Notes: generated by a model from the letters alone, not told the origin. 64,000 nucleotides of DNA from Sphagnum compactum (GCA_965153455.1 OZ234498.1:19530001-19594000); one strand, 5' to 3'. Counted from the stretch's first letter, positions 24,875 to 36,690 are shown. Numbers and translations are program-made.

Positions 24875-26803
24875 TAGACTCAAATGTGAATCTAAACTGA
24901 AAACAATGGAAAAGCAAGGAGTCGGGGCATGTTCCCTAGCTCGCAGCACTTTGGGGGTAGAGGGGCGTGCTGGAGTTCCGAATTGGGACTAGGAAGAGTG
25001 ATAAGCATCAACTACTCACATGGACCTGCACAAAACCAAACACAAGGTGGTTAGTGCATAATCGGAGCACTTTTGGTGTTAGGACGAGCCATGAGCAAAC
25101 TCGAATTCACAAGACTCACCACGGCCCGAACTTGGGGAAAACCACCACCTTCCCCCTTATATTATACTATGTGCCTCTCCACAAGGCCCACATCCAAATG
25201 GCATTTTGTCCTGAGACTCCAAATTGCCAAAGTCGGGACTCTCGCGACTTTGAGGCCTCATAACTTTGTGTGAAAACCTTCGATTGATATGAGGTTTAAG
25301 CAAAGTTGTAGCCCTCGTCAAGAGCTTTCTAACGGCTGGTTGCACGCCATTTTCACACAAGGAAATCGAATCAATTCCTGACTTTCAATGGTCGAAAGTC
25401 AAATTGCCAATTTGACTCCTGGTCCTTCTTTTGGCCATAACTTGTGTTTCAAATGTCCAAATGAGTCATGCAAGCCCATTTTAGACTTTCGGCCCTTCTT
25501 TTGGCCATAACTTGTGTTTCAAATGTCCAAATGGGTCATGTGAGCCCATTTTAAACATCTACATTCTAAGAGTTTTCCAATGATATAAGGAACTTTTCAA
25601 TCCAATGAGTTTTGACCCTTGCAATCGCCCTTTGAAGATTCGGGAGTCCACCGGAACTAACGCACTCCTAAGTTCCTTGTAGACCCACTTGAGGGTCCAA
25701 GTATGCGATAATGCGGAAGGAGTTAGAACTTGGAGCCGCTCCCTAGCTCACAACACTTGGAGGGGTAGAGGGGCGTGTTGGAGCTCCGGGATGGGACTAG
25801 GAAGAATTAACAAGCTTATTCACTCACACGGGCCTGCACACAACCCACACAAAGTGGTTAGTGCATAGTTGGAGCACCTTTGATGCTAGGACGAGCCACA
25901 GGCAACACGGACACACAAGACTCACCACGGCCCGGACTTGGGGGAAGCCACCACCTTCCCCCTTATAGTATACTCTGCAGCTCTCCACGGAGGCTACATC
26001 CAAATGGCTATTTTTCCCGGGACTCTCGAGTGGGAGTCCCGAAATCGCGCCAAATGGGACTCCCACGACTTTGGAGCCCCATAACTTTGCGAGCAGACCT
26101 CGGATTGTGATGCGGTCTAAAGCAAAGTTGTAGATCTCGTCGAGAGCTTTCCAACGGTATGTCACAAGTCCTCTGCAGCCCAGTATTTCGGGTCGATTCC
26201 CGACTTTTAGTGGTCGGGAGTGAAAACTGGCAAACTCCCGGGAATTCGACTCCCGACCCTTCTTTTGGCCATAACTTGTGTTTCAGATGTCCAAATGAGC
26301 AATGCGAGCCCATTTTAGATATCTACGCTTCAAGAGCTTTCCAATGATATAAAGAACGCCATAAGACATTGAGGTTTGACACCTGCAATTGCTCTCTGAA
26401 GTTTCGGGAGTCCACTGGGACTCCATCTCCCAAAGTGGGAGTTGCCTTGGGAGTGTGAGTGTTCACTCCCTCACACTCCCTCACACTTTCTTACACTCCC
26501 GGGAGTGTGATGTGACTCCCGGGCTTTCTCTTGCCTTGACTCCCGAGCTTCCTCTTGGTTTAACTCCCGGGCTTCCTCTTGGCCCGCAACCTTATAACCC
26601 CTTTGCATTTGGTCCCGGGCCTAAAGCTAGGGTTGCGACAGGAACTCCAACTCCCAAAGTGGAAACTCCATTGGGAGTGTGAAGGTTCATTCCCTCACAC
26701 TCTTTTACACTCCCGGGAGCATGCAATGTGATTCTCGGGCTTCCCTTTTAACTCGCAACCTTGCCAGCCATTGTTTTGGTTGTGAGCCCAATGCTAGGGT
26801 TGC
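24875..26803. mobile_element. Nested insertion: two diverged ~700-800 bp tandem direct repeats plus duplicated tail
   Basis: Unit 1 (about 24910-25690) and unit 2 (about 25735-26430) share CCTAGCTC-CA-CACTT, GGGGTAGAGGGGCGTG, GGGACTAGGAAGA, GACTCACCACGGCCC, CTTTTGGCCATAACTTGTG and GAGCTTTCCAATGATATA. Unit 1 also has an internal duplication at about 25430-25560. The tail is duplicated again: 26418-26640 and 26641-26806 both finish with GCTAGGGTTGCGACA. The insert has no coding capacity. It is richer in G+C and in CG dinucleotides than the LINE around it. The CA end is LTR-like, but no TG start, primer site or polypurine tract was established. Confidence 0.65.
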
Positions 26804-26904
26804 GACATTTTCCCTTTTGTTTAATCCTTCTATGCTTAATACGTTTCCATTTTTTTAACCACCATTTCCCTTTAAGAGAATTTTCCATCATCCATTCTTT
26901 GGTG
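26804..26904 (+). repeat. Right copy of the ~100-bp flanking duplication
   Basis: See the left copy at 24774-24874. LINE coding text resumes directly downstream. Confidence 0.85.
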
Positions 26905-28250
26905 AACATGTGCCAAAGTGACTATTCATTGGGCTTTTTTTTGCACTAGCCCACTTTTGGGCATTTCATTATTATACAAGGGTTTTTTCATTTTGCAATT
27001 TCTCTTCCTTTGTTGACAACATTCACATCATTAGCCTTACTTTATTATTCTTTTTGTTTTTGCATATATTGTTTATCATTTGGCTATTCTAGGGCTGATG
27101 GTCCAACCTCGCAAATGTTTAGGTTGGTCACCTTCTAGTTTGCATCCTAATTTCTCTCCTCTAATTGATTTTTATTGCCCTTTGAATGATATCAAGGTTT
27201 TAGGTGTTCCATTTGAATTTGCTTCCTTTATTTCTTCCTTTTTGCAAAACGTGTTAAACGAAAATGTTCACCATGTAAATGCACTTTCAAAGTTAAAGGA
27301 TGTCCAAGTAGTTTTTGGGATCATTTTTCAATGTTTCACCCAAAAACCTTCCTATCTATTTTATTTGTTCCTTCGGTTACTGGCCTTTCAACACTAATTT
27401 GTTTTTTTTAACATGACCTTCATATAAGTTTTTGGGCATCTCTTAAGCCTAAGTTTTTGATGCACCATCAGGCTTTTCCTTCCATTTTTCATGGAAGGAT
27501 CAGTTTCATTTCCACAAAATTCATAGTGTCAGTGGCTTATTTGGGAATTGGGCTTTTGTTGCACGCATCATTGTCACTAGATTCCTATTAAATTGTCACC
27601 CATTATTATTAAAGGTGATAGGCGCTAGGAGCTCTAATATATTCCCCATCTAGGCCCATTTGAAATCAACATGTAAACTCCTTCCCCTAGATGTGGTGAT
27701 TTGTGTTCCCCCTTTTGTGTAATTTGTAGAAAGAGGAATAAATTGATTATAAAATATCATTGCAAGTTTCAATTTACATGACCATTCCTTCTCCAACATC
27801 ATCTTTGACATGGCTTCCAATTTGCATCATGTGCATTTGAAGTCTTGCACACCTTCAAGGCCTGTTGCTTAACTTTTTGTTTGCCTAGTCATTACATCTT
27901 TCCGTTTGGCCTTAAATGGTTTTTCCTCTACATTATGCACCAAGTTCTGCCTCCCCCATCCTTTAGGTCTCAAATTGACTCAATGCTTTTGTGACCAACC
28001 TTTAGATCTAGCAAGGACCACTTTTTTCGTTACTGCCATGGTGGGGAATAAATTGCATCCCATGATGCCATCCAAGATGCATTCACCTCCATTGTGAGAT
28101 ATGTAGGTTTCATGTCTCGTGTGAGCAAACTTACATCCTTCCATCACCTTCTCTTTAGTCTTCTTGCTAGTGGGTTGACATCGTGTTGTCAACTGATGAC
28201 ATTCCATCTTGGTCAATGTTGTCATTGATGATCCCACGTGATCAAATTTG

Positions 28251-29349
28251 GTTTTGTGAACTGCCTCATCTCACAAGGTGGCCATGATGGTGGTGACATA
28301 AACAAAGGAAAGACTTTACCATAATTAACACCTAGCGGATGTGTTTATTCCCCTTGCCATAAAAATTAAACAAAGGCCTATGCCTATGTAGGTAGTTTCC
28401 CTCCCAGTTTTGAGGAGTAGGTATAAGATCTCTCCTCTTATATAGGAGCGATATTTATGGAATACAAGGTGCGGTCCAAATACACTAGGAAAATTTCTGG
28501 GAGTGCTTAACCGGTGTCATACAAGAAGTCTTTCTTTTCTTTTTTCTTTCCTTTTTTTCCCCCCCCCGCAAGCATTAGTTTTGTCCTGAATCAGAATGAA
28601 ATGAAGATCAAAGATATGTACAAAACCTGTGTACTATGAGTAGGTGTGGCTGGTTGTTGCAAGTTGTTTTAAACTTCCTCACCTTACCCACCACTCTTCT
28701 CCACACTTTGTCATGTGGGTAGTAGTAGTTGAAACCTAGTTTCAACGAGGTAGCTTGTTGGTGAATACTAACAAGAGAAATGCTCCAGAGGAAGGTTTCT
28801 TTTATTATTCGTACTGTTGAGAGAAAGTTTCAAAGCAAGTTCTTCTTAAACTGGAGAGAGAGCTATGGTCAAGAGGCTATTTTTTGCAGAAGCTTATTCA
28901 GGGTAGCATCTTTTTGTGAGTCGTGCAAACAATTGTGATCAGATCTAGAAGAATGAAGCCTAATGGGTGTCAATAGCACAATTGTGTAGGAGGCTCTGTT
29001 GATGTCAATATCTGTTCTTCACATGATGTACAACACGAGAAGCATGATCTGACCTTGAAACTTTGATGGTGTCTCAACACATTGTCCACAATTTCTCTCA
29101 CTCCCTTTTGTCTCCTTTTTCACCATGAGAGGCATGCTGCTCTGTTCTGCAGTACGTGATTAAACAACAAATGTTTGCCAAGCTGATGTGCAGAGCCATG
29201 ATTTCAGTTAGTATTCCACTTCTTGCACAAACCCCTTATCTATTGTGTGGTTGGAAGTGTGCTGCAACTCTGTCTCTAGTGAATTTTATTGTACATCGTG
29301 CCTACATGAATGTGCATGCCAGTGACTGCAAACACTAAATAGCATGCAG
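28251..29349. other. Intergenic, no gene seen
   Basis: Mixed AT-rich sequence with a pyrimidine/C tract near 28530-28566. Nothing recognisable in either strand. Composition becomes more gene-like after about 28780, so lost exons or leader sequence of the fragment at 29350 are possible. Confidence 0.4.
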
Positions 29350-29430
29350 TGCACCATACCATAACATGCTACTTTATGGGCCTCCTGGCACTGGCAAGAC
29401 CACAGCTGCAAAGGAGCTTGGCTGCGGGCA
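29350..29430 (+). pseudogene. Orphan AAA+ ATPase Walker-A exon fragment, ATAD3-like
   Basis: After an acceptor-like CATGCAG at 29349 the frame reads APYHNMLLYGPPGTGKTTAA, then KEL. That is a perfect Walker A (GPPGTGKT) in a context closest, from memory, to plant ATAD3 (APFRNMLFYGPPGTGKT). The frame stays open to 29644, but the residues after KEL do not continue the family: no GLDYA-type follow-on, no Walker B, and no other exon found nearby. Most likely a stranded exon of a transposed or decayed copy. RFC or another AAA+ clade is possible. Confidence 0.5.
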
Positions 29431-30313
29431 CAAGACTGAAACGGTTCTCAAGTCAGGAAATTGCACAGATGATGGCAAGTGTTCAGGTTATGTCCTCTTA
29501 CCCAACTCTGTTAAATCAGGGCATGCAGTATCAAATGTCATGGCATTTTCAGAGTTGGGGAATAATTCAGCTGCCCAGTACATCAGATGTAGTACAGATT
29601 CCATTGCCGGGCAACTGACATATGGTGAAGCATCAGAAGTGTAGGGCCTAGATGTGGGAATCAACACAGTAGTTGTCATAAACTTAGCTGCCATTAGATT
29701 GCATAATGCTTTCCATCAAAGGGAATTTTGCAGGTCGGGTCGTTGGTCGCATTCAGCTTATCTAGATGTTGTGCAAGGTTTTCTTGTTGTATCCTTTTAA
29801 TGCTGTGTAACATAGATCAGCTGTGGACAGTGAGACGTCTATGATAAGTTTCAACCATTGGCAATATTCAAGAAAAGCAAAAGTTCTTCAGACACTCAGG
29901 ACTGCCAGCCATCTCATGTTCATCCTTCCTGAAATGAGTGAAAAGACCATGACAGATTCAGTAAACCACTTTCACAACTCTGCTCTTCTTGTATGGTAGG
30001 TCTTCCAAATTTATGCTGCAAATAAGATGGACACCATTGCTTTGACATTCGTTTTGCTATAATATTCTGATGCAGCAAAAATGCTCAACAAGTCAAGCCA
30101 CCCTCAGGAAAGGGTTTCATGCCCACTTGGAACTTCCATAACATGCACTCATATGCTATCATATAATAGAGAATTTCTTACTACCTAGCTACTTGAGATT
30201 GGATCTGTGTTGAGCATTCATTTGGCTGTCCACAATCTTACTTGGACAAATCTCAGAAACTAGTCATAGTGATGAAGTGTTAGAATTGTACCTTCTCAGC
30301 TGAGAGATGATGT
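29431..30313. other. Region between the Walker-A fragment and the minus-strand gene; nothing supported
   Basis: Unique-looking, moderately GC sequence with no recognisable exon. Its higher-complexity composition suggests eroded genic DNA, but no product could be named. Confidence 0.35.
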
Positions 30314-31102
30314 CTATTCATAATATTCTATACTATTCTTGCCTCCTCGTGCTATGGCCTTGATATGGTTCTTTGCAATGTGAGCCTCAACAGACAGTTC
30401 TTCTTGTTGTAACCTTAGCAACTCCTTGGCACTCAACTCAGGCAAGCCTCTACAAGCTTGTAGCAGCCGTTTGGTGGTCCGTCTACAGTACTGCCAGCAG
30501 TTGTTGTCTCTGACAGAGTAGTCAGGACAATGGTCCCCAAGTACTGCCATCAAATCCAGCAACGGAATTGCTTTTCCTGTGCATTTGACAGTAAAGAGAC
30601 ATACTACTTGTTGTATTTCCTCAAACCTTGCAGTGGGTTCAACATCTATAAGAATTCCAGGTCCAGCTGGAGGGTGACCTGATTTCTCAGCTCGGATGTA
30701 CAACTTTGAAAAAGAGGACCCAACACTCCCATGGTAGAGCTCCAGCACTAAATAGTCATGGTTGATGAGAGATGGAAGTTTCAAGGGGCTTGGTGACTTC
30801 AGAACTGGTACATTCTGCGGGTTGCAAATCTCGGCAAAGGAAAGTGCTTCTTGGCAGTAATGTATGTCTTCCAGGATCACTATCTGGCTGCAAAGCTCCT
30901 TGAAATTCTGCTTCCCAAGTGTCTCCTCCACTGCATACTGGACTTCACCTGGGATTATGCTCCTGGATCCATTCGTGTGCCTGCCAGTCATCCCCATCAT
31001 ATCTAACATGTCTAGGCCTTTCTTCGCCAATGCCCGGCTGATTCCGTACATGGATTTGTTCCGAAGTCTGCGCCAATCTGCTGCCATCCTGTCACCCATG
31101 AG
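30314..31102 (-). CDS. Uncharacterised single-exon protein, 262 aa, with an NNCW motif
   Basis: Open minus-strand frame from the ATG at 31102 (MGDRMAADWRRLRNK) to TGA/TAA-class termination at 30314. There is a stop upstream of this ATG in frame at about 31133-31135. I do not recognise the family. The middle part alternates beta-like segments (DYLVLELYHGS, GPGILIDVEPTARF). It is followed by DYSVRDNNCWQYCRRTTKRL, which resembles the active-site N-C-[WH] box of papain-fold/LRAT-like proteins, and then a charged helical C-terminus. The Cys could be catalytic; the upstream His partner was not established. No signal peptide or membrane segment. No introns are needed. Composition is coding-like and unlike the surrounding AT-rich DNA. 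It could be a retrocopy or a genuine intronless gene. Confidence 0.6.
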   Translation of the reverse strand, partial: LMGDRMAADWRRLRNKSMYGISRALAKKGLDMLDMMGMTGRHTNGSRSIIPGEVQYAVEETLGKQNFKELCSQIVILEDIHYCQEALSFAEICNPQNVPVLKSPSPLKLPSLINHDYLVLELYHGSVGSSFSKLYIRAEKSGHPPAGPGILIDVEPTARFEEIQQVVCLFTVKCTGKAIPLLDLMAVLGDHCPDYSVRDNNCWQYCRRTTKRLLQACRGLPELSAKELLRLQQEELSVEAHIAKNHIKAIARGGKNSIEYYE

Positions 31103-31135
31103 GAACAACAAGCTCTGATAAACCCTAAAACTTTA

Positions 31136-32455
31136 ATCCCTTCCAGTTGCTCTGCTGGTTTCTCAACCCTTTCTCTGTCAATCACAGAGCACAAATCAGA
31201 GCAAATCACAGTAAGTAATAGCAACCCAGATTGATAACTGTTACAGCTTTGAGTACCCTTTGGCTAATTCCCTGAAGAGACGCTCAAAACCCCTGCAGAA
31301 GCTGTGGCAACCCAAAATTGCTAGCGGAACACAGATGTTAACCAGTCTTTTTTTGGGGTGTTTCTGAAGCTAAATCTCAACCTTCACTACATACCACAAA
31401 ACTGAATCAAATCCACACTTTGTGAACTTCGATGTTGGACTTAGATGGTCATTAAGACATCAAAGTTCCAGAAATCATTTTTTCTCTAGCTTCTTCAGAT
31501 GTGCCTTGTCATGATGTCCCACAAAATGAGCAGAAAGACTTGAGGACTTGCTCGCAGACAAAACACTACTGTCTCAGCAGTATATATTATGGCAACCCAT
31601 TGACTCAAATAGTGTCACCTATCACTCAAAACATATTCTACATGATGCAAGGTTTAGATTTGGATCAAAAGGAAATTCTGCAAGCTTCAATGAATGATCA
31701 CCATAATCCAAATGATTCCCTCATGAACACCACCACTTCAGAAAAGGCTTTTCAAATTTTTGTTTGTCAAACTGTCTGTACAAAATCAACAAAATCTTTG
31801 CCAAATTCCCCAACTCGTCTAGAACTCATCACACCTTGCAAGCAGAAGTGGAATCTTTAAAGTGGATGAGGTGGGTTCATCTCCCCACTAGCACACTCTT
31901 TTGAACTTGTCAACTCTCTATAATCAATCAAGGGACAACTTTCTATTTAAAATTGATAATGTGAGGTGATGGGTCCACTTCACCATTACACTGTCAGATG
32001 CTATCCACCATAGCCAAGTTGACTGGGCTTTCAGGACTGAGATTTGGAACTTAGTGATTAAACTACTGGGGTCTCTGTGTCCTTTGGGTCTTTAGGGTTA
32101 GATGTTTTATACCTTCCTTTCAGTTTTTTTGTTTCAATTGTGTTGAGCTTTCAAGAAGTTCACAGTTTTTTTTGTTCATAATAAAATCAAAGAGGTCACT
32201 AAAGTTAATTTTGTTTGCACATTTCATCCAAGTTTTTTTTGCAAGCTCACAAATTGCTTATCTTGTGCTATGAAACATGGTAAAATTTGGTTTTTCAATT
32301 TCCAATGTAGAGTTCAAAAGGTATAGCATTCTTCACAACATGTTGAACTCCTTAAATTCTTCATCAATATACAGTGTCTTACATTCATGAATTGCTTTTC
32401 AACAAGGATCTTGGAGACTCAATAAAACCCAAGACTATGACCTAGTATTCAAAAA

Positions 32456-32489
<34 letters not shown>

Positions 32490-35400
32490 AAGGATGAAAA
32501 TCCATCCACAAAAAGTACAAGGCATGTCTAAGCAAATGTGGACACACGGAATGAAAACCAAGACAATCACAACATTAGTAATGAAGTGGATTCCCACTTT
32601 CTAATGACTTTGTACAACAATTCATAATGGATTGAACATTTTAAAGTTAGTAGGGCTTTTGTGTTTCAATTATCCATGAAGTTAAAACATATAATGAAAA
32701 ATAAAGGACATTCATATTACAAGTGTGTTGTACTTATACTTGGATATGAATTGCATGCTCCCTTTATAAGCTTGTTCCTAAAGTAAAATATCTTCATTGT
32801 TGTCAAATGTTTGCCATCAACAAGTCGATAATGCACCTAATTCTACGAGAATTTGTGTATGCTATGAACATTGTGTTTAAAATCAAATCAAGTGATTTCA
32901 AGGGGACGAGTTGACCCATCTAGCACTTTGGTCAACTTGTTCCCTTTCATCTATCCATGGCACTAATGATATCAAAAGGATCCACACTTAGAAACGTCAA
33001 AGGTTATTTGCAATTGATTACCTTTCTTTCAAGTCCAAAAATTACAACATGCAACTACAAGTTGTAGTTTATTGACACAAAGAGTCTTGTGATGTTTTTG
33101 TGAATATGCCTAGTTCAATGAATGACACATTAATATTTTAAATTTTGAGCTTTTACCAGAAAGCTTTGTATGGTGATTTGTTTCAACAAAATTGAAGTGA
33201 AGAAGACATCTAGCCATACATACTAGGTTGATGATTCCTCACAACTTGTTCACAATGTGCACCATACCATATTAAAGGTTTTCTTCAAGGTGAAAGCACA
33301 TTAGACAATGGACTTTCATGGAAGTCATGTATTAGTTTTCTTGAGTTAATCAAATGTTGTTGTACACAACTCAAATGCATTTGAGAAATTTAGAAAAAAT
33401 GAGATGAAATATTAAACCTTATGTTTCAATCCTCCCAAATTTGAAAATTTTACATTAAAAGTACCAATATTTAATCAAAGGTGGACTTCTCATTATAAGG
33501 TACATCTAGTTCATGGTACGACAAAATATAGTTATGGATTTTTTTGCTTCTAGAGGAGTTGGAGAATATGCTTACAACATTGCACATGCTCAACCACTTC
33601 ACATTGAAGTATTATAAAACTTAAGATAAAAAAGTCAAGTAAGTTAATGTCCCCTCCTTCTTTTAAACTTTAAAATAAAGATTTGATAAGCTTCTAAATC
33701 ATTGAAATTTTGTAAATTCTATTTAGGTATCAAAATTATTTTTTTAAATCCAATATTTAATGAATGTGTTTTAAAAGGTTTAAACTAAGGTGGTATGAAC
33801 TATTGTTGTTCAATTCTTGATTTCAAAAAGAACCTTCACTCTCGGTTTTAACTTTTATTTGTTTTTTATGGAACCTCTAGTTTGATTTTGAAACTGAATC
33901 TTTGGATTTTAAAACCTTGGGCTTTGGTCAGTTTCACAAAAAATTAAAATTAGTCCAATTTATGACAAGGTTAAATTCCATTTCCATCCCACACAACTAA
34001 AGCCAAAAAAAGAGGTGTAATTAATTTGTTCAACCAGTGCACACACTCCAAGATAAATATTTGTAATATTAATTATACACAACCAGTCAAATGCAATAAC
34101 TTACTTTAAATGTAAGGCCAATTTTATAATTTTACAATAAAATTATATTTATGTACCTATAAAACCTAAACCTTTAAAAAATAGGCTTCAAAGTAGTAGC
34201 TTGATTTAGGTTCTAATTCCATTTTGAAAATAGTTAAGTTCTTTAATTAGGTTCCAACGACAATTCCAAAAAAACTTGGAACCTCTAGTTTGGAAACCCT
34301 AAAACCTAACTTGATAACTTAATTTCAACTTTTAAAAACCCAAGAACCTACCAACATTAACATGAACTTGCAAATGAAAAAAACCAAATCATTCAACATC
34401 ATTTAATTTTTTTGTTTGAATCTGAATTTCACAAGGGCCAAAATCATTCAATATGGATTCATTTTCGACAATCTAACAATTGGTTTGGGACAAAAAAATT
34501 TAAAATTTTTTTTAGTGTAATTTAAATTAAAATTGCTAATATTGAGGAAATATTCACCAAATTTTTACCTCCAAAAATTGAAAAAAAATCCTTGGAATTT
34601 GAAAACAGTTTTTTTTTTCGTGCAAGATTTTACCAAAATCTTGATTTTTTAAAAACAATGTCAAACTTTTTTCCTAAAAAACTTTACTAAATTTCGAACA
34701 CCATCTATGAAATGAAATTTATGAAAATGACATCATTGCCACATTATAGACCATCCACTATCAAGTTTTTTTTGCATGTGCATTAATATTTTTTCAAATA
34801 ATTGAAAAGTCAAAAAATTATATAAAAATCCTTCAATAAACATACCATCTTGTAGTTCCTATGGCTTTTAATGTTGCCATTTTTGCAACATATATACCTA
34901 TACAATTATGGATATGTGTGATTCATACATGCTACCTCTTGAACAAGAGCAAATAAATGAAAAGGATTAATGCCCATGAAGTTGGAAAAGTTAAAAATTG
35001 AACACGAAGAGTAAAAAATTGTGATCAAACATAACTTTAATAATAGTTAGTAATAGTTATAATAGTTATACTAATAATAGTTAATAATAGTTATAATAAC
35101 ATAAAATGGTTAATTGTAACTAAATTATGGTTAATTGTAATTTGATTGATATTAATTTTTAAAATGACAAAATAAAATTATAAAATTAATTGTAAATTAA
35201 GTTTTATTAATTGTTAACTAATAGGATTGTTGTTTTTCCCTCTATGTGAACATTGCTTCCATATTTTTGAACTTTTGTGTGTCTTTACATGTATTAGATA
35301 CATTTATAAACATTATGAAGCAATTTATAAAGATTTTGTGGTTTTTTTACCATGGTATTAATGTAAGTGCTAGTTCACTCAAGGTATTGGACAACACCTA

Positions 35401-36105
35401 AACCCTAAAAAGGGACTACCATAATACCTAAACAATTTTGGCATAAATTAAATTATTATTTTTGTTTTGCCAAATGTTTTGAAAAAATATTTATTACTTG
35501 TGCCAAAAAAAATTTATAAAAATTAAAATTTTGCATGATTTTCAACTAGCAAGTTAGAATTTTAAAAATCAAAGTGCCAAAGTTAAGATTTAAAATTTAA
35601 TTAATTATTTGACAATTTGTTGCCGATCAGGGGGGAGTACGGTAGTATTTTCAATGTTCAGCAAAATAGGGTTATTTGTGTGTAGGCCGGAAGATTTTTT
35701 TTATTTTCAGGCCAATGAGATTGCTGTATTCGGTGGTTCTGAATTTTGTTTTCTTAGTTAACTTGAGTGAAGTTCAATAAATAAAAAGCTATTTAATTAC
35801 AGAAAAAGGTTCTAGCATATTTACTTGTGCACTTTGCTGTTTTTTTTTTTTAACCTTAGTGAACCAGCATCCACCAATGTACCCCTGAAGGATGAATGAT
35901 AAGTGGTCAGGAACAGTTTTCTGTTGAGTTCAAGTTCACTAGCTAACCATGGTGGTTAGCTCCATTGCTTCTTCTTTTTTCTACCTACCTACTAATAACT
36001 CACAAGTAGGTTGTTGGTAGTAAAACCAGCCCTTACCTATGTAGTTACCTATTTTCCTACCTATCTACCTATGTATTGAGACCTATCAAGGTGAAACCAA
36101 ACATT
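31136..36105. other. Long AT-rich intergenic region, no gene seen
   Basis: No frame with family features was found over about 5 kb. A frame at about 31501-31860 lacks an ATG start and any recognisable motif. Contents are homopolymers, a TA microsatellite at 32459-32486, and a TTTAAAATTTAATTAATTAT segment at 35590-35635 that recurs on the same strand at about 46325-46372, with AGTAC downstream in both. ATAGTTA iterations lie at about 35038-35095. Transition to the tubulin upstream region is near 35900. Confidence 0.5.
32459..32486. repeat. TA microsatellite
   Basis: Uninterrupted TA dinucleotide run of about 14 units in AT-rich DNA. Confidence 0.9.
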
Positions 36106-36165
36106 AACTCAAGTTGAGGTTCATCCACAACTGAGTAATAACGGGCATCCAATGGATGGTGCGCT
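36106..36165 (+). repeat. Short dispersed repeat upstream of alpha-tubulin; inverted copy at 55.35-55.4 kb
   Basis: GTTGAGGTTCATCCACAACT, then GAG-TAAT-GGGCATCCARTGGATG, is found here forward and at about 55352-55405 as the reverse complement. It lies about 0.9 kb upstream of the tubulin ATG. Its partner lies about 1.8 kb upstream of the kinase ATG, in the same orientation relative to its gene. Confidence 0.75.
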
Positions 36166-36499
36166 GGTGGGTGCTGGTTTACTGCGGTCGTTTTTTTTTT
36201 AACCTTCGGCGGGTGCGTAGGTAGGTAGGTAGAAATTCAAAGGTCCGCGTACCTACTTTACTGCCCTGTTGTACGGACTACATACCTCCCAACCTGAATT
36301 TGAAAATGCAGTACGTACGTACCTGCCTACCTACCTACCAATCGCTGCCCACCCTAGTAACGCTTTCCCGCTTTAGGGCTTTCAACCCAACGGCAGGGAT
36401 TGGCTGCAGCCTGGGTAGGCTGACCGGTGCTTGAAGACTGGTTGTAACCGGTCACCTAAGCGCAGGAAATAAGAATGCCGCCAAATTTTTTTGGGTCAA

Positions 36500-36690
36500 T
36501 TTTGTGATGTAGCCCAAAACTGGCTATAATCCACAGGAAGATTTAGCCAGATTTGGCTACTAGCTAAATATGCCTGTAAATTTTTTTAAAGGTTCTCTCT
36601 TTTATTTTGGCTATTTACTTGAACCATTGTATTGAAATCTGGCGAATTTTTTTAAAATTGGTCGAATTTCCGGCTATTGAAAACCTCAGA
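36500..36690 (+). repeat. Dispersed 'TAGCCAGATTTGGC' repeat copy upstream of alpha-tubulin
   Basis: TTGTGATGTAGCC, GATTTAGCCAGATTTGGC, TACTAGCTA and later GAAATCTGGC occur in the same order at about 54125-54330 (same strand), upstream of the kinase gene. Weaker relatives lie near 22380-22480 and, inverted, near 61950-62000. Confidence 0.7.

Larger units (their letters stand above)
24270..28250 (+). mobile_element. Degenerate non-LTR (LINE-type) reverse transcriptase, interrupted by a nested repeat insertion
   Basis: Broken plus-strand frames give RT text in order. Before the insertion: SGPSSMVFEHLQD (about 24310), VKPFKGIWPI (about 24480), HQFGVVIKGGCEVVV (about 24600) and ALEMDVTNVFNTISWRAIF (about 24690). 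After it: FALAHFWAFHYYT and FVDNIHII (about 26940-27030, the FADD-like box, here FVDN), LMVQPRKC and IKVLGVPFEFASFISSFLQ (27100-27250), DVQVVFGI (27300) and a C-terminal Cys/His-like stretch CFCDQPLDLA (about 27985). The family is a plant LINE whose RT has GVPFGSASF-type text, recalled from memory. Many stops and a changed catalytic box mean it is dead. The insertion at 24875-26803 splits it. Confidence 0.8.

Noticed and set aside
31501-31860. 119-codon open frame downstream of the minus-strand unknown gene
   Set aside because: Begins with GTG, which is not a usual plant start; no recognisable motif. Could be a decayed fragment, but nothing supports it.
32900-33640. Possible copia-like remnant
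   Set aside because: Some phrases hinted at retroelement text, but no ordered motifs could be read on either strand.
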